DNA of 48,074 bases from positions 1-48,074 of the forward strand of contig CAMTMK010000014.1 of assembly GCA_947073645.1 (NCBI GenBank), read 5' to 3'. Of this stretch, positions 35,929-45,267 are shown one piece after another. Source of the stretch: an uncultured bacterium. GTDB taxonomy: Bacteria; Cyanobacteriota; Vampirovibrionia; Gastranaerophilales; Gastranaerophilaceae. The notes under the pieces were generated by a model. The model did not search any database. It was not told the origin of the DNA and saw only the letters and a program-made list of their open reading frames with translations. The position numbers and the translations under genes were made by a program. Within the stretch, counting starts at the first letter, position 1. Every line of letters begins with the position of its first letter.

Positions 35929-38222
35929 TGGCAAAAACAGCAGAGAAAAAAGAGAAATCACTGGTTATAGTTGAGTCTCCTGCAAAATCTAAAACTATCA
36001 GAAAGATTTTGGGCGACAGTTTTCAGATTGAAGCAAGCTTCGGGCATGTCAGAAATTTGTTGACAAAAGACCCGTCTACTCAAAATTTGGGATTTGAAAT
36101 AGAAAATCACTTTATGCCGAAGTTTGAGGTAATTCCAGGGAAACAACAGGTTGTAAAAAAACTCAATGATATGGCAAAAAAAGTTGATAAAATCTATCTC
36201 GCATCCGACCCTGACCGTGAGGGAGAAGCTATTGCATGGCACGTTCGTCAAATTTTAAAAGTGCCTGATGAAAAGATTTTAAGGATTGTATTTAACGAAA
36301 TTACTCCCAAAGCCGTAAAACATTCCGTTGCAAACCCGCGCGGAATTGATATGGATATGGTTCAAGCTCAGCAGACAAGACAAATTTTGGATAAGCTTGT
36401 AGGTTACAAGCTTTCTCCTGTCCTCTGGAAACAAATCGGAAACAGAAACCTTTCAGCAGGACGTGTTCAATCCGTTGCGCTTCGTATGATTTGCGAGAGA
36501 GAAGAAGAAATTGAAGCATTTGTGCCTCAAGAGTACTGGTCTATTCATACAGACTTGGAAAAAGAAGGCAAAATATTTGAAGCAGAGCTTTCTAAGATTA
36601 AAGACAAAGCTGTTGAAAAAACAATTAAAAATCAAGAAGAAGCGCAAAAAATTGTAGAATATTTGCAAGCGCCTGACAGAGAGTTTGAAGTTTCAAAAGT
36701 TACTAAAAAAACTATGAAACGCAAGCCGACAGCGCCTTTTATTACATCAACCCTGCAAAGGGCAGCATCTTCTAAACTCGGTTTCGGTGTTCAAAAAACA
36801 ATGCAGGTTGCGCAAAAACTCTATGAAGGTATGGAAATTGACGGAACTCCTGTCGGTTTGATTACCTATATGAGAACGGACAGCGTCCGCGTTTCAGATG
36901 ATGCTCAAGGCATGGCAAAAGATTTTATTTTGAGTAATTACGGGGAAAAATATTATCCCGAAACTCCTAATATTTATACTAAGGGCAAACAAAATGTTCA
37001 GGACGCTCACGAAGCTATCCGTCCGTCATATCCTGAAAGAACTCCAGAAAGTATTAAACAGTATCTTGATAATGACCAATATCGCTTGTATAAGCTTATT
37101 TGGGATAAATTTATGTCGTCTCAAATGTCTAATGCAGAAGTTGCAAATAAATCAATTGAGATTAAAGCAGGTGATTACACATTAAAAGCAGGTACAAGCA
37201 AAGTTACTTTTGACGGCTTTTTGAAACTTTATAATGATGCTGATGAAAAGGAACAAGATGCGGATGCAAAAATCCCTGATTTGGAAAAAGGTGATAAAGT
37301 AAATTGCAAAAAAGTTACACCAAAACAACACTTTACTCAACCGCCTCCAAGATATAATGAAGCATCATTAGTTAAAGCGCTGGAAGAGCACGGAATAGGA
37401 CGTCCGTCTACTTATGCTACTATTATTACAGTTATTCAAACCCGTAAATATGTTGAAAAGAAAGACAAGGCGCTTCATCCGACACTTTTGGGCAGAACTG
37501 TTTCAAAACAATTAGTTGCCCAGTTTGCAGATATTATGGATTATAAATTTACGGCAGGCATGGAAACAAAACTTGACCAAATAGCTGATAAAAAAGCGGT
37601 TTGGAATAAGGTTTTGGAAGATTTTTACGAACCGTTTATTGTAGAAGTTAATAAAGCATTGCAGAATGGTGAACGAGTTAAAATCGAGAGCAAAATTAAA
37701 TGTCCAAACTGCGGTAAACCAATGGTGTTGAGAACAAGTAAACACGGGGCTCAATTCTTAGGATGTTCAGGATATCCTGATTGCAAAACAATGATGTCAC
37801 TCAATGCATTGTCGGAAGAAACAGCAGAAGAAAATAAAGAAGTGGAAGTTTGCGAAGAAAAATGCGAAAAATGCGGTTCTGATATGATTTTCAAAATGGG
37901 ACCGTACGGAAAGTATATGGAATGTACAAACGAGGAGTGCAAACACAGAAAACCGTTTAGAAAATCAACAGGTGTAAATTGCCCAAAATGCGGCGGTATG
38001 ATTGTTGAACGCAAATCAAAACGCGGAACAGTTTTTTACGGCTGTGATAAGTATCCTGACTGTGATTTTACATTATGGAATGAACCGACAGGTGAGGAAT
38101 GTCCCGAATGCAAATCCTTACTTGTTAAAAAGGTATTGAAAAAAGGTACTGTGATTGCCTGCTCAAATATGAAATGCGGGTATAAAAAAGAAATTGAGGA
38201 GACTGAAAACGTTGAATCCTGA
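35928..38222 (+). CDS. topA: DNA topoisomerase I
   Basis: Relaxes negative supercoils. The 764-residue protein has the TOPRIM domain with IVESPAKSKTI and ASDPDREGEAIAWHV, and the catalytic tyrosine in ITYMRTDSVRVSDD (Y314). HFTQPPPRYNEASLVKALEE is the conserved hinge. The C-terminus has four Cys-rich units: CPNCGKPMVLRTS, CEKCGSDMIFK, CPKCGGMIVERK and CPECKSLLVKK. The start overlaps the dprA stop by one base. Confidence 0.97.
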   Translation: MAKTAEKKEKSLVIVESPAKSKTIRKILGDSFQIEASFGHVRNLLTKDPSTQNLGFEIENHFMPKFEVIPGKQQVVKKLNDMAKKVDKIYLASDPDREGEAIAWHVRQILKVPDEKILRIVFNEITPKAVKHSVANPRGIDMDMVQAQQTRQILDKLVGYKLSPVLWKQIGNRNLSAGRVQSVALRMICEREEEIEAFVPQEYWSIHTDLEKEGKIFEAELSKIKDKAVEKTIKNQEEAQKIVEYLQAPDREFEVSKVTKKTMKRKPTAPFITSTLQRAASSKLGFGVQKTMQVAQKLYEGMEIDGTPVGLITYMRTDSVRVSDDAQGMAKDFILSNYGEKYYPETPNIYTKGKQNVQDAHEAIRPSYPERTPESIKQYLDNDQYRLYKLIWDKFMSSQMSNAEVANKSIEIKAGDYTLKAGTSKVTFDGFLKLYNDADEKEQDADAKIPDLEKGDKVNCKKVTPKQHFTQPPPRYNEASLVKALEEHGIGRPSTYATIITVIQTRKYVEKKDKALHPTLLGRTVSKQLVAQFADIMDYKFTAGMETKLDQIADKKAVWNKVLEDFYEPFIVEVNKALQNGERVKIESKIKCPNCGKPMVLRTSKHGAQFLGCSGYPDCKTMMSLNALSEETAEENKEVEVCEEKCEKCGSDMIFKMGPYGKYMECTNEECKHRKPFRKSTGVNCPKCGGMIVERKSKRGTVFYGCDKYPDCDFTLWNEPTGEECPECKSLLVKKVLKKGTVIACSNMKCGYKKEIEETENVES

Positions 38223-39279
38223 GTTGTTGGAACGCTTGTTGGCGAAAAAAGCTAAAAAATTAGGAATAACAGTTGAAGAATTAAAGGCGCAGAATGCATC
38301 ACCGCCCGTTGTTGAAAAGCCTTATGAACCTTTGCCAGCACAGCCTGAAAAGGTTGAAATTCCATCTTATGTTTTCGGCCCTGCAAAATCTGAAGAAGTT
38401 AAGCTTGTTGAAACACCTGTTGAAATACAAGATACGCGCGAAAACAAATTTGCATTAATCGGATACCCTTTGGGGCATTCATTATCAAAAGTAATACATG
38501 AAGCAGGGTTTAAAAGTTTGGGAGTTGAAGGTACTTATGATATCTTGGAAACTCCTCCTGATGAACTTGTTGACAGGATTAAGTTTTTAAAATCTAACGG
38601 GTATAAAGGCTTTAATGTTACCATTCCGTTGAAACTTCCTATTTCATTGTTTGTGGATGAAGTTGATAATTATGCTGACTTGGCACGTGCAGTTAATACG
38701 GTTTATATTGAAGGAGATAAAACTTTAAAAGCTTATAATACAGATGTAATCGGTTTTAAGCGAGCGATTCCTTCTGATATTAATCTCACGGGCAAAAAAG
38801 TCGCAATTCTTGGCACAGGCGGTGCAGGTCATGCTGCTTGTGTAGCTTTGACAGAATGCGAAGTTAAAGAAATTGCGTTTTTTACAAGAAATATTCCAAA
38901 CTCAATTGAGTTAATGAATTATGTAAGACGTAAGTTTCCGTCGGTTGATTTTAATGTTTATCAAATAGAAAATATTAGAAGTTTAGAAGAATATTCAATG
39001 CTTGTTAATACAACTCCTATTGGAATGTTAGGACGTGCAGGTGATATGTCGCCTGTTGAGGTTCGTACATTAGAAACATTAAAACCTGATGCAGTTGTTT
39101 ATGATGTGATTTATAATCCTAAAAAAACAGTATTGATAAAAGATGCGCAGAAATTAGGTTTAAAAACAATAACAGGTCTTGATATGTTAATTTTTCAGGC
39201 AGTTGCGGCTCAGGAACATTGGATAGGGCATACACCCGATTGGAAAGATATGAAAATAGCTGCGTTGGAAGAGCTGTAA
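38212..39279 (+). CDS. aroE: Shikimate dehydrogenase with N-terminal extension
   Basis: Reduces 3-dehydroshikimate with NADPH in aromatic amino acid synthesis. The catalytic core begins near residue 80 (FALIGYPLGHSLSKVIHE) and holds FNVTIPLKLP with the catalytic lysine, NTDVIGF with the partner aspartate, LGTGGAGHAACVAL for NADPH and the C-terminal GLDMLIFQAVAAQEHW. The first 78 residues are an extension not found in the standard 270-residue enzyme: a charged helix (ELLERLLAKKAKKLGITVEE) and then a proline/glutamate-rich linker. TTG 38212 is chosen as start because GAGGAG lies 10 bases upstream, inside the topA end; TTG 38194 would add six residues. Confidence 0.9.
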   Translation: MNPELLERLLAKKAKKLGITVEELKAQNASPPVVEKPYEPLPAQPEKVEIPSYVFGPAKSEEVKLVETPVEIQDTRENKFALIGYPLGHSLSKVIHEAGFKSLGVEGTYDILETPPDELVDRIKFLKSNGYKGFNVTIPLKLPISLFVDEVDNYADLARAVNTVYIEGDKTLKAYNTDVIGFKRAIPSDINLTGKKVAILGTGGAGHAACVALTECEVKEIAFFTRNIPNSIELMNYVRRKFPSVDFNVYQIENIRSLEEYSMLVNTTPIGMLGRAGDMSPVEVRTLETLKPDAVVYDVIYNPKKTVLIKDAQKLGLKTITGLDMLIFQAVAAQEHWIGHTPDWKDMKIAALEEL

Positions 39280-40509
39280 TTACTCATAACGCAGTGCGTC
39301 AATCGGATTGAGTAATGAAGCTTTATAAGCAGGATAGTAGCCGAAAAGTACCCCGATTGCACCTGAAAAACCGAGTGATAAAAATATCGAAAAGCTTGAT
39401 ATTGATATATTCATTCCGCCAAGAAACTGCAGGGATTTTGCGCCAACAACTCCTATTAAAACACCTATAAGTCCGCCGATTATTGATAACAAGAAAGATT
39501 CTATTAAAAATTGGATGCGGATGTCTGAAGCTTTTGCGCCGATTGCCATACGAATACCGATTTCTTTTGTACGTTCAGTAACGGATACAAGCATAATATT
39601 CATAATCCCGATACCGCCGACAAGCAAAGAAACAGAGGCAATTGCACCCAGCAGCAGTGACATTGTTTTTGCGGACGATTTAATTGTTTCTTGCATTTCT
39701 GCAAGGTTTCTTATTTGAAAATCATCTTCTTGGTTTTTTCCGATATGGTGGCGTTTTCTAAGGATTTCATTAATATCGCTTTCAAGCTGTGTCATAACTT
39801 CTGCATTCTGTGCTTGAACGTTAATCATGCTGACTGTTCCAGGAAATGCTGTTCCAAAAACTTTTTTCTGGGCTGTTGTAATCGGGATGAATACCAAATC
39901 ATCCTGATCCATTCCCATTCCGCTTTGGCCTTTAACCTTTAGTGTTCCGATAATTTTAAAGGGGATATTTCCGATTCTTATAGTTTTGCCTAAAGGATCC
40001 ATGTCTCCGAATAGCTCGGTTGCAACTGTGTTTCCAATTATCGCAACTTTTGTTGTGTTTTTAATATCTTCCGGAATAAAGTTTCTGCCTGATGATATTT
40101 CATAATTTCTTATTTTCAAATATGATGCGGTTGTGCCCGCAACAGATGTTGCCCAGTTTTGGTTTCCGTATGTTAGTTGTTTTGATTCTGAAGAATAAGG
40201 CGCAACGGCAAGAACTCCTTGAACGTTTGTATCGATAGCTTCTGCGTCTTTAATAGTTAAGGTTGGACGAGTGCCTGACCCCATTCTTACACCGCCAGAG
40301 GTTACTGAACCTGAGCGAATCATAAGAAGGTTGCTTCCCATTGATTCCATATCTTTTGCAATTTTTTGGCTCGCGCCTGTTCCGACGGCAAGCATTATGA
40401 TAACTGCGCTTACGCCTATGATTATGCCGAGACTTGTAAGCATAGAGCGCATTTTGTTTATTTTAAGCGATACTACCGCCATTTTTAGTGTTGATTTGAA
40501 GTCTATCAT
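39280..40509 (-). CDS. macB: MacB-type ABC transporter permease
   Basis: The 409-residue protein has one N-terminal helix (MRSMLTSLGIIIGVSAVIIMLAV), a large periplasmic domain and three C-terminal helices with the FtsX motif ERTKEIGIRMAIGAK. Unlike E. coli MacB, the ATPase is encoded by a separate gene whose 3' end overlaps this one by 47 bases. The end abuts the aroE stop with no gap (TAATTA). It works with the MacA-like and TolC-like proteins encoded upstream to form a tripartite efflux system. Confidence 0.9.
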   Translation of the reverse strand: MIDFKSTLKMAVVSLKINKMRSMLTSLGIIIGVSAVIIMLAVGTGASQKIAKDMESMGSNLLMIRSGSVTSGGVRMGSGTRPTLTIKDAEAIDTNVQGVLAVAPYSSESKQLTYGNQNWATSVAGTTASYLKIRNYEISSGRNFIPEDIKNTTKVAIIGNTVATELFGDMDPLGKTIRIGNIPFKIIGTLKVKGQSGMGMDQDDLVFIPITTAQKKVFGTAFPGTVSMINVQAQNAEVMTQLESDINEILRKRHHIGKNQEDDFQIRNLAEMQETIKSSAKTMSLLLGAIASVSLLVGGIGIMNIMLVSVTERTKEIGIRMAIGAKASDIRIQFLIESFLLSIIGGLIGVLIGVVGAKSLQFLGGMNISISSFSIFLSLGFSGAIGVLFGYYPAYKASLLNPIDALRYE

Positions 40510-41179
40510 CTATAATATTTCCGTCCTTAAATCTTACAACGCGTTTGCAATATTCTGCAATGTCGGGTTCGTGGGTTACGAGAACTATTGTTTTGCCTGT
40601 TTCTTTATTCAGGTTTACAAAAAATTCCATAACCTCAATACTTGTTTTGGTGTCGAGATTTCCTGTAGGTTCATCAGCGAGAATTAGGGGCGGATCATTC
40701 ACAATTGCTCGTGCGATTGCAACCCTTTGCTGCTGCCCGCCTGACATTTGGTTTGGCATATGGTCTTCGCGTTTGGAAAGTCCTACAATTTCCAGGGCTT
40801 TTTTTGCACGGATAATTCTTTCTTCCTGGGAAATTCCTTTGTAAATCATAGGAAGTTCGACATTTTCGAGTGCAGTAGTTCTTGATATTAGATTAAAACC
40901 CTGAAAAACGAATCCCATTTTTTCGTTGCGAACTTGGGCAAGACTATTTGAATCAAGTGAGAGCATATCAATTCCGTCAAGAAAATATGAGCCTGAATTT
41001 GGTTTATCGAGAGTTCCAAGCATATTCATAAAAGTTGATTTTCCAGAACCTGATGCACCCATTATTGCAACAAATTCACCTTTTTCAATATTTAGCGAAA
41101 CGCAATTTAAGGCGTTGAAATAATCTTCGCCAGTTTGATAAGTTTTTATCGCGTTTTTAACTTCTATTAGTTTGTGCAT
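40463..41179 (-). CDS. ABC transporter ATP-binding protein (MacB/LolD type)
   Basis: The 238-residue ATPase has Walker A GASGSGKST (41-49), the signature QMSGGQQQRVAIARAI, Walker B ILADEPTGNLD and switch histidine VLVTHEPDIA. The sequence belongs to the MacB/LolD/FtsE subgroup that powers mechanotransmission rather than transport through the membrane. It lies between the MacA-like and permease genes. The substrate may be a peptide, antibiotic or lipoprotein; this cannot be told from the sequence. Confidence 0.95.
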   Translation of the reverse strand: MHKLIEVKNAIKTYQTGEDYFNALNCVSLNIEKGEFVAIMGASGSGKSTFMNMLGTLDKPNSGSYFLDGIDMLSLDSNSLAQVRNEKMGFVFQGFNLISRTTALENVELPMIYKGISQEERIIRAKKALEIVGLSKREDHMPNQMSGGQQQRVAIARAIVNDPPLILADEPTGNLDTKTSIEVMEFFVNLNKETGKTIVLVTHEPDIAEYCKRVVRFKDGNIIDDRLQINTKNGGSIA

Positions 41180-42340
41180 CTAAAACATCCTTGGACCGCG
41201 TCGCATACTGTTATTATTTTTTTGTTTTTTGCCTAAAATGCCTGTAATTACTTTGTCACCTTCTGCGATTTCAGTTGTTTTAATTTCTGTTGAGCTGTCA
41301 TCACTTGCGCCAATTTTTATATCTACGCGTTTTGGTTTGTTTTTGTCTAAAACCCAAATACCTTGATTTTTGTATTTTTGTCCGTCAGTATTTGGAGTGA
41401 ATTTTAGGGCAATATTTGGAACACAAATTACATCAACGCTTTCATTTGTTATTATTGAAACGTTTGCTGTCATTCCCGGTTTTAGTTTCAAGTCTTCGTT
41501 ATCAACATCAACGATTACTGTGTAGGTTACGACGTTTGAAACTGTAGTTGGAGAAAGTCTAACTTGTGTTACTTTTCCAAAGAAGTCTGTGTCAGGATAG
41601 CCGTCAAGTGTGTATTTAACTTCCTGTCCTTCTTTAACTTTTCCGATATCGGCTTCTGATACGCTTACTTCAATTTGCATTTTTGTTAAATCCTGAGCAA
41701 TTGTGAAAAGTTCGGGGGCTTGGAAGCTTGCTGCAACCGGCTGTCCTAAGTCGATTTCTCTTGAGATTACTGTTCCGTCAACCGGTGCGATAATCTTTGT
41801 ATAGCCAAGGTTTGTCATTGCTGTTTTTAATGAAGCTTGATATTGGTTAATCTGTGCTCTTGCTGCGTTAATTTGTGCTAAATCAGATTTATATGTGCTG
41901 TATTTTTCGTCAAGTTCGCTTTTTGCAACGAAGTTTTTTGCATAAAGATTTTTGTATCTTTCATATTGTTTTTGGTCAAAATCTGCAACGGCTTGAAGTT
42001 TTGCAAGGTTTGCTACGGCATTATTAATCTGTGCTTGATTTTGCTGAACTTGAGCTTCAAAGTTTGCAGGGTCGATTTGCGCCATTAGCTGACCTTTTTT
42101 AACTTCTGAATTGAAATCAACGTAGATATTTTTTATCAAACCTGACACTGTTGAACCTACAGAAACTGTATTTACGGGGTTAATTGTTCCTGATGCTTCT
42201 ACAAATTCAGTTATTGTACAGCGGTCAATTTTTTCTGTTTTGTAGCGGACTTTTTTATTATTGGCAACAGCGATTGCGCCTGCAATTAAGATTGCGATTA
42301 TTATCAGTGTAATAAAAATATATCTTTTCTTTATTTTCAT
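41180..42340 (-). CDS. macA: MacA-like periplasmic adaptor (membrane fusion protein)
   Basis: The protein has 386 residues from ATG 42340, which has GAGGA about 6 bases upstream; a TTG at 42352 is in frame but less likely. An N-terminal membrane helix (YIFITLIIIAILIAGAIAV) is followed by the lipoyl half (TVSVGSTVSGLIKNIYVDFN), a coiled-coil hairpin (residues 95-175), the second lipoyl half (TKIIAPVDGTVISREIDLGQPV) and beta-barrel domains. It bridges the MacB-type transporter and the TolC-like channel. Its start overlaps the end of the TolC-like gene region. Confidence 0.92.
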   Translation of the reverse strand: MKIKKRYIFITLIIIAILIAGAIAVANNKKVRYKTEKIDRCTITEFVEASGTINPVNTVSVGSTVSGLIKNIYVDFNSEVKKGQLMAQIDPANFEAQVQQNQAQINNAVANLAKLQAVADFDQKQYERYKNLYAKNFVAKSELDEKYSTYKSDLAQINAARAQINQYQASLKTAMTNLGYTKIIAPVDGTVISREIDLGQPVAASFQAPELFTIAQDLTKMQIEVSVSEADIGKVKEGQEVKYTLDGYPDTDFFGKVTQVRLSPTTVSNVVTYTVIVDVDNEDLKLKPGMTANVSIITNESVDVICVPNIALKFTPNTDGQKYKNQGIWVLDKNKPKRVDIKIGASDDSSTEIKTTEIAEGDKVITGILGKKQKNNNSMRRGPRMF

Positions 42341-42341
42341 A

Positions 42342-43772
42342 TTAGTCCTCAATAGTTATAGTTGTGCTTTGCGGTAATGCAATTGCTTTTTCAAGGTTTG
42401 CTCTTGCTACGTTGTAGTTGTAAACTGTTTGAACGTAATTTACCTGTGCATTATTATAATTTACTTTTGCGTCTTGAAGTTCAATATAGTCACCTAAGCC
42501 TACTGCATAACGTCCGTCTGCAAGTTCAAAGTTTTCTAAGGTTTGTTTTACTTTTACGGCAAGGAGCGGAATTTGTTTTTCCAGTTGAACCATATTTATG
42601 TAGAGATTTTGAACTTCAAAATAAATATCTTGTTTTGCAAGTTCAATTTCGTTTTCAGCTATTTGAACCTGAATTTTTGCATTGTCAATTTTGTGCTTTT
42701 GACCTTTTATGTTGAATGAACTTGAAAAATTTACGCCAACATTGTATGAATTTGAATTATACTGGTCACGGTATCCGTAGCCAGCGGTGGCAGAAAGTTC
42801 AGGTAGGTACTCGCGTTTAGTGTATTTCAATGCTTCTTTAACAGCGCTTAATGAAGCGTCTAAAGACATTAAATCCGGTCTGTTTGTGTAGGCAAGATTT
42901 ACTGCTTCCTCAAATGTATATTGAAAAGGTTCAAATTTGTAATTTTCAAGCACATTAATTTTTTCGACCTGAGAGGTTAAAAAGGCATTGTTTACTTCAT
43001 CAGGCGGAGTGCTTAAGTCTTTTTTTTCATCTATTTTTTCTAAATTAACAGGAGCATAATTATGTGAAAAATTAAATGTTTCAGTGTTTTCTATCTCATA
43101 TTCGGGTGCAAATGCAACATACATTGAGTTATTTAGTTTTACAAGTGCATTTTGATAATTTTTTTCGGATTCTACAAGTGTAACTTTAGAATCGCTGAGA
43201 TATACTTCAGCGTTTACAAGGTCTATTTTTGATTTAATTCCTTCGTCAAAATATGCTTTTGTACGCTGATAGTTTCTTTCGTTAATTTGTACGTTAGCTC
43301 TGTTTACGTCAACTGTTGCTTTTGCAGCGAGAACGCCGTAGTAATTTGTTTTTACGGTAAAAATAGTATCGAGAACAATGTCGTTAAAATTGTATAGGGC
43401 AGAAAGTTTATCAAAATTATACATTCTGATATTTGCATTAGTTTTGCCAAAGTTCCAGATAAGTTGTTTAATACTGGCTTCTGCAGAATAAATGTTAGAA
43501 TTTGTATTCATTCTGTCAGTGCGGTTTTCGTTAATGTTATAACCTGTACCTATACCGATTGTAGGGAAATAACCGGATTTTGCAGTTCCAACATTACCTT
43601 TCGCAATACCGTAATTATATCTGGCTTTTTTTATTTGCGGACTGTTTTGAAGTGCCAGTTGGACGCAGTCGGTAATACTTAAAACTGCGTGCTTTTCAAC
43701 ACTCATTTGTTCAACCGCAAAGCAGGAGTTGAGTGTTAAGCACATTCCGATTACTAAAGCTAATTTTTTCAT
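42342..43772 (-). CDS. TolC-family outer membrane efflux protein
   Basis: The 476-residue protein carries the two repeated outer-membrane-efflux units (ITDCVQLALQNSPQIKKARYN and FEEAVNLAYTNRPDLMSLDA), each with long helices and strands. The signal peptide MKKLALVIGMCLTLNSC resembles a lipobox (LNSC), so the protein may be acylated as OprM is; the asparagine at -2 is unusual. It is first in the run tolC-macA-ATPase-permease. Its presence implies an outer membrane. Confidence 0.92.
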   Translation of the reverse strand: MKKLALVIGMCLTLNSCFAVEQMSVEKHAVLSITDCVQLALQNSPQIKKARYNYGIAKGNVGTAKSGYFPTIGIGTGYNINENRTDRMNTNSNIYSAEASIKQLIWNFGKTNANIRMYNFDKLSALYNFNDIVLDTIFTVKTNYYGVLAAKATVDVNRANVQINERNYQRTKAYFDEGIKSKIDLVNAEVYLSDSKVTLVESEKNYQNALVKLNNSMYVAFAPEYEIENTETFNFSHNYAPVNLEKIDEKKDLSTPPDEVNNAFLTSQVEKINVLENYKFEPFQYTFEEAVNLAYTNRPDLMSLDASLSAVKEALKYTKREYLPELSATAGYGYRDQYNSNSYNVGVNFSSSFNIKGQKHKIDNAKIQVQIAENEIELAKQDIYFEVQNLYINMVQLEKQIPLLAVKVKQTLENFELADGRYAVGLGDYIELQDAKVNYNNAQVNYVQTVYNYNVARANLEKAIALPQSTTITIED

Positions 43773-43783
43773 CTTACAATACT

Positions 43784-43801
43784 ATAACGATAAAACGTTA
43801 T
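43784..43801. promoter_or_regulatory. 6-6-6 dyad upstream of the efflux operon
   Basis: ATAACG (43784-43789) and CGTTAT (43796-43801) are 12 bases before the TolC-like start, in the 54-base gap after trkH. It could be an operator or a weak hairpin; T-runs lie on the plus strand only. Confidence 0.3.
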
Positions 43802-43826
43802 TTTTTGTTCATTTTAATAGATGAAA

Positions 43827-45266
43827 TTAGTCTTTAATTGTCCAAAAGTCTTTTTGCAACAGTACTAAGAATGGTATTAATTCCAAACGGCCGACTAGCA
43901 TATTTACTGTGAAAATGAGTTTTGAAACTGTATGCATATTATCAAAATTTCCCATAGGACCTGTTGATACCGCAACTCCGGGTCCAATATTGCCAAGCGA
44001 TGAAATAGCTCCCGTTAAGCCGACTGCAGTATTTTGTTCAAGTATAGACATTACTACTGCAGTGATTCCAAACAGTAAGAAATAGAAGAATACAAATACA
44101 ACAATCTGTCTTGCGACTTCCGGCTGAATTGTTTTGTTATCCATTTTTATGTTAACAACTGCATTTGGATGTAAAATTCTTACGATTTCACTTTTCATCG
44201 ATTTAAAAACAACAAGCCATCTGGCAATTTTTATACCGCCTCCTGCTGAACTTGCGCAAGAACCCATAAACATTACAATAAACAGAATTAATTTTGATGT
44301 GTAATCCCATTTCTCAAAATCAACACTTGCAAAACCTGATGACGTAGTAATACTTATAACCTGAAACAGTGCATCGGTAAAGTTATGAAAATGCAATGAT
44401 GCTGTTATTAATAATGCCATGAATATTACAAGTAAAAAATATGTTCTGAATTCTTCATTTTTAAATAACAATAAAGGATTTTTTTGAACCAAAACTTTAT
44501 ATTGAAGGTTGAAACTTGCACCTGCAAGTAACATAAATATTAATATAATCCACGTAATTGTATTTGAGTGATAACCCATTATGCTGTATTCATTAGGAGA
44601 AAATCCGCCAGCTGAAAGGGTTGATAAAGAATTGCAAACCGCATCAAATGCAGGCATTCCGTTCCATACCAATAAAATTATTTCTAAAACGGTAAATCCG
44701 GCGTAAATTTTCCACAATGCAGATGCTGTATTTCTGATGCGTGGAGTGAATTTATCCTCGGTAGGCCCAGGAGCTTCTGCGAAAAACATTTGACGTCCGG
44801 CAACAGCAAACTGAGGTAAAATCGCGATAAATAATACGATAATCCCTAAACCACCTAACCATTGTGTAAATGAACGCCAGAAGAAAAAAGCATGTGGATA
44901 ATCGTAATGTGTCAAAATTGTCGCGCCTGTTGTCGTAATCCCTGAAATAGCTTCAAATAAAGAATTTACTGGTGATAAACCGTAAAATAAATACGGTATT
45001 GCCGAAATTAACCCGAATACTACCCAGGAAAGTGCCACAATAAACAATGCTTCGCCTTTTTTGATATCATTTAAGTTTTCAAGTGATGCAGGTACAGTTT
45101 TTCTTAAAAGAGCACCAACTGTCATTGAAATAATTGAAGCTGTCAAAAATGGAATAATAGAACTGTATTCACTGTAAATAATTGCAACAATTACAGGTAT
45201 AAGGATTACAAATCCTATATATATTAATGTTAAACCTATTGCGTAAGCCAAGTAATTTAAGCGCAT
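43827..45266 (-). CDS. trkH: Potassium uptake protein TrkH/KtrB family
   Basis: The 479-residue membrane protein has about ten to twelve helices and four pore loops with the family's glycine: ISGITTTGATIL, LSTLSAGGFSP, TTSSGFASVD and SSLGNIGPGVA. It takes up K+ together with the TrkA protein encoded one base upstream. The C-terminus (ELIPFLVLLQKDFW) is typical of TrkH. Confidence 0.96.
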   Translation of the reverse strand: MRLNYLAYAIGLTLIYIGFVILIPVIVAIIYSEYSSIIPFLTASIISMTVGALLRKTVPASLENLNDIKKGEALFIVALSWVVFGLISAIPYLFYGLSPVNSLFEAISGITTTGATILTHYDYPHAFFFWRSFTQWLGGLGIIVLFIAILPQFAVAGRQMFFAEAPGPTEDKFTPRIRNTASALWKIYAGFTVLEIILLVWNGMPAFDAVCNSLSTLSAGGFSPNEYSIMGYHSNTITWIILIFMLLAGASFNLQYKVLVQKNPLLLFKNEEFRTYFLLVIFMALLITASLHFHNFTDALFQVISITTSSGFASVDFEKWDYTSKLILFIVMFMGSCASSAGGGIKIARWLVVFKSMKSEIVRILHPNAVVNIKMDNKTIQPEVARQIVVFVFFYFLLFGITAVVMSILEQNTAVGLTGAISSLGNIGPGVAVSTGPMGNFDNMHTVSKLIFTVNMLVGRLELIPFLVLLQKDFWTIKD

Positions 45267-45267
45267 A

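Noticed and set aside
40271-40687. 138-codon plus-strand frame
   Set aside because: It is antisense to the MacB-type permease and ATPase genes, which have clear motifs.
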